A stretch of DNA of 41,032 bases. Source: a virus. This document shows, one piece after another, positions 39,557 to 41,032 of the stretch. The position numbers and the translations under genes were made by a program. Position 1 is the first letter of the stretch, and each line of letters opens with the position of its first letter. The stretch spans positions 1 to 41,032 of IMG/VR virus record IMGVR_UViG_3300028800_000028; one strand, given 5' to 3'. Below the pieces are notes generated by a model. It was not told where the DNA came from and searched no databases. It saw only the letters and a program-made list of their open reading frames with translations.

Positions 39557-39792
39557 TGGAAACTGTAACACTAGCACGGTACGATTGGGACTTAATACTA
39601 GCGTGCGTAGAAAACACAAAAACGGAATATGAGTTAAAGGGAATGGTCCATGCCTCAGCCCGGAACAGTGGATTGGTCAAGATATTGCGAGATTTAGCCG
39701 CACAAATCAGGGGTGAATTAGCCACACCGGAAATGCCTACTTTTCAGCCTGGAGACGGTGCTGAAGACCAGGGTGGTAGGTTAAGGATATGA
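39556..39792 (+). CDS. Hypothetical protein, 78 aa
   Basis: A 78-residue protein whose ATG overlaps the helicase stop (TAATG). The first 55 residues are helical (METVTLARYDWDLILACVENTKTEYELKGMVHASARNSGLVKILRDLAAQIRGEL), and the tail is Pro/Gly-rich. Translationally coupled to the helicase, so perhaps an accessory factor. Family unknown. Confidence 0.6.
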   Translation: METVTLARYDWDLILACVENTKTEYELKGMVHASARNSGLVKILRDLAAQIRGELATPEMPTFQPGDGAEDQGGRLRI

Positions 39793-40010
39793 GAAGTTTT
39801 ACCAATGCACGCGCCTACATCTTTTGGGGTAATGTCTGGCGGCATGTGCATGTACTCCGAACCTACGACCAGATGACGATTGAGGAGGGCTCAGTGAAAA
39901 TGGCTGAGTTCAAACTAAGCATAGGCACGAAGATTAGCTACGCGGCAGAGCTGTCCAGCTTCCGTAAGACCAGACCGGCAGCGTACAAGCCGAAAAGTCG
40001 ATTAGCATAA
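39789..40010 (+). CDS. Hypothetical protein, 73 aa
   Basis: A basic 73-residue protein whose start overlaps the previous stop (ATGA). It has a Trp/Arg-rich N-terminal half (FTNARAYIFWGNVWRHVHVLRTYDQ) and a basic tail (SFRKTRPAAYKPKSRLA), which would fit binding to nucleic acid or to a negatively charged surface. An internal ATG, FKLSIGTKISY, could give a shorter product. Family unknown. Confidence 0.5.
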   Translation: MRSFTNARAYIFWGNVWRHVHVLRTYDQMTIEEGSVKMAEFKLSIGTKISYAAELSSFRKTRPAAYKPKSRLA

Positions 40011-40018
40011 AAAGCCTA

Positions 40019-40047
40019 TTGACATGATACAAACGTCGTGATACACT
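40019..40047 (+). promoter_or_regulatory. Promoter with TTGACATGATAC motif for the recombination block
   Basis: TTGACA (40019-40024), 17-bp spacer starting TGATAC, extended -10 TGA-TACACT (40042-40047). Leader of about 28 bases with AAGGAAGG before the TTG at 40080. Confidence 0.75.
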
Positions 40048-40079
40048 GATAGAGTAATAAATTAAGGAAGGATAATCAA

Positions 40080-40325
40080 TTGGAAGAAGAAGATAAGTTA
40101 GCACAGTATATAGGAATGCCATTCATGTTCCTAGGTATGATTGTCGGTATGATAGGATTCTGGCAATCAAACCACGGTCCCCTAGTAAGTAAGATAATTA
40201 GCTTATTACTGGGCAACCTATTCGGTATGTTGGCGGGAGGGCTTTTAGGCGCCGGAGTTGGTTTTGGTGTTCGTAAGATAACAAATTTAAGTAAGAAGAG
40301 AGGAGACTTAGATAATGACAACTAA
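40080..40325 (+). CDS. Small membrane protein, 81 aa, two helices with glycine zipper
   Basis: An 81-residue protein with two hydrophobic stretches: about 10-30 (YIGMPFMFLGMIVGMIGFW) and 38-62 (IISLLLGNLFGMLAGGLLGAGVGFGV), the second a GxxxGxxxG glycine zipper that packs helices. Starts with TTG 8-9 bases after AAGGAAGG. First gene after the third TTGACATGATAC promoter. A role in superinfection exclusion or membrane remodelling is possible, not shown. Confidence 0.6.
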   Translation: MEEEDKLAQYIGMPFMFLGMIVGMIGFWQSNHGPLVSKIISLLLGNLFGMLAGGLLGAGVGFGVRKITNLSKKRGDLDNDN

Positions 40326-40668
40326 GCAATCAGACCTATTGGCTACCAAGCCAGCAACCAAGAAAGCACTCGCCATACTGCAAAAGTTTGCAGCTCAGGA
40401 AAAGGCTTTTAAGGAGTTAGAGGTTCAGAAAAAAGAGGCCGAGGCTACCATTTTGGAAGCTATGGTCGCTAACGACATCGTGAAGCTGGAAGGACCGTGG
40501 GGCTACATTACTAGGGCAGTTCGCAAGAGCTACAAAGGTACGAACGCTGACTTTATGAAGTCGGTGCTCGATACCACTAAAGTTGCAGCTCATGTTACGC
40601 TTAATGGTGAATTGCCTGAAGGTATCACCCAGAGCGAAACAAACTATATTAGCAAGAAATTCAAGTAG
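40315..40668 (+). CDS. Hypothetical protein, 117 aa, N-terminal coiled coil
   Basis: A 117-residue protein. The first 50 residues form a helical coiled coil (KPATKKALAILQKFAAQEKAFKELEVQKKEAEATILEAMVAN), followed by a globular part with GPWGYITRAVRKSYKGTNADFMKSVLDTTKVAAHVTLNGELPEGI. The layout of coiled coil plus a small beta domain resembles Gp157-like or host-nuclease inhibitor (Gam-like) phage proteins, but the match is not certain. It overlaps the membrane protein gene by 11 bp and has GAGGAG before the ATG. Confidence 0.6.
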   Translation: MTTKQSDLLATKPATKKALAILQKFAAQEKAFKELEVQKKEAEATILEAMVANDIVKLEGPWGYITRAVRKSYKGTNADFMKSVLDTTKVAAHVTLNGELPEGITQSETNYISKKFK

Positions 40669-40679
40669 GAGAGTTTAGA

Positions 40680-40802
40680 ATGTGGGGGTATTTGGAATTT
40701 CGGCAAATGGAACTGTACATGATACTGCTCATGCGCCGACTCAATATTAAGGAACAAGGTAAAATACGCTACGACGGTCAATTCATTTGGGTTATTAAAT
40801 AA
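40680..40802 (+). CDS. Small hypothetical protein, 40 aa
   Basis: A 40-residue reading frame (MWGYLEFRQMELYMILLMRRLNIKEQGKIRYDGQFIWVIK) with AGGAGAG before the ATG, 11 bases after the previous stop and 9 before the next start. The packing and ribosome site support it; function unknown. Confidence 0.6.
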   Translation: MWGYLEFRQMELYMILLMRRLNIKEQGKIRYDGQFIWVIK

Positions 40803-40811
40803 GGAGAATGT

Positions 40812-40994
40812 ATGGCAAAATTTGAACTACACTATAATCAAAGCGTCGGTTACGACGACAAGGTTGAGATTGATATTCGGCTCGAAAGCCGACCAACCAA
40901 AGCCGAATACCAGGAAATGTTAGATGCTATTGAGACGCTTAACAAGGTCGCACAAAAATATGTGATAATTCCACCGAAAGAGGCGAAAAAATAA
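40812..40994 (+). CDS. Small hypothetical protein, 60 aa, spanning the contig join
   Basis: A 60-residue acidic protein (MAKFELHYNQSVGYDDKVEIDIRLESRPTKAEYQEMLDAIETLNKVAQKYVIIPPKEAKK) with AAGGAG before the ATG: three short strands followed by a helix. Its 3' part is repeated at the window start. Stop and next start overlap (TAATG). Related in its first strands to the 46-residue protein that follows it. Confidence 0.65.
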   Translation: MAKFELHYNQSVGYDDKVEIDIRLESRPTKAEYQEMLDAIETLNKVAQKYVIIPPKEAKK

Positions 40995-41032
40995 TGGAAG
41001 TCAATGAATTGACGCTTAAAATTGAGCTGAAC
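40906..41032. repeat. Terminal direct repeat, right copy
   Basis: Exact copy of bases 1-127. Joining the two copies yields a circle of 40,905 bp. Confidence 0.9.
40994..41032 (+). CDS. 5' part of the 46-aa protein (duplicate of 89-229)
   Basis: The first 13 codons of the 46-residue protein, cut by the window end. The complete copy is at 89-229. Confidence 0.75.
   Translation, partial: MEVNELTLKIELN

Noticed and set aside
1-41032. Alternative genetic code (TGA recoding, as in some candidate-phylum phages)
   Set aside because: TGA ends several genes cleanly (for example 1242-1244 and 14885-14887) at tight junctions with the next start, and no gene needs TGA read-through.
1-41032. CRISPR array, integrase or attachment site, lysogeny repressor
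   Set aside because: No regularly spaced repeats, no tyrosine or serine recombinase motifs and no Cro/CI-like pair found; repeats in 35881-37024 are irregular and intergenic.

Overview
The window is a circularly permuted, apparently complete genome of a tailed phage with a short-tailed (podovirus-like) particle. The last 127 bases repeat the first 127 exactly, so the circle has 40,905 unique bases. It has a terminase, portal, scaffold, major capsid protein, tail-tube proteins of the tubular A/B kind, a very large internal virion protein and tail-spike genes. I see no tape-measure gene of the siphovirus kind, no tail sheath, no integrase, no lysogeny repressor, no DNA or RNA polymerase and no tRNA gene. 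TGA is used as a stop, so the code looks standard. The host cannot be named. A GH73-type glucosaminidase with two LysM repeats and no clear spanin pair points to a cell with accessible peptidoglycan (Gram-positive type). Promoters placed exactly so that the ATG is at +1 suggest a host that translates leaderless mRNA well (inference).

Layout. A 667-bp AT-rich gene-free region (35616-36282) rich in inverted repeats is the centre from which transcription diverges and is the best origin candidate. Rightward (+ strand) from 36283, across the contig ends to 7612, runs the early/recombination/lysis block: small unknown proteins, an SNF2-type helicase, more small proteins, a Sak4-like ATPase, a DUF669/SSB-like protein, a GDP-mannose 4,6-dehydratase, a YqaJ (lambda-exonuclease family) nuclease, a membrane-anchored coiled-coil protein, the endolysin, a tiny membrane peptide, two anti-defence sponges side by side (Acb2/Tad1-hairpin type and Tad2/DUF2829) and a two-helix holin, closed by a strong terminator.

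Leftward (- strand) from 35559 to 31267 runs a replication/accessory block: a GH130-like beta-propeller protein, an SF3 helicase, a possible small terminase-like protein, a methyltransferase and a VRR-NUC nuclease. A second GH130-like gene faces it on the + strand. Leftward from 30323 to 7706 runs the virion block: internal virion proteins, tail tubular B-like and A-like proteins, portal, scaffold, terminase large subunit, capsid protein, collagen-like fibre, pectate-lyase-fold spike and tail-collar protein.

Three things stand out. First, eleven free-standing HNH/endonuclease VII/AP2-type homing endonuclease genes occupy most junctions between virion genes, and one has apparently landed in the start of the dehydratase gene, leaving a displaced copy of its N-terminus upstream. 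Second, at least eight genes have a -10 box exactly 6 nt before the ATG, so their mRNAs should be leaderless; five of these are homing endonucleases carrying their own promoter. Third, the Acb2-like and Tad2 genes form a two-gene anti-CBASS/anti-Thoeris cassette inside the lysis operon. A 12-bp motif, TTGACATGATAC, recurs at three early promoters and, inverted, over the -10 box of a late promoter, and may tie early and late control together.
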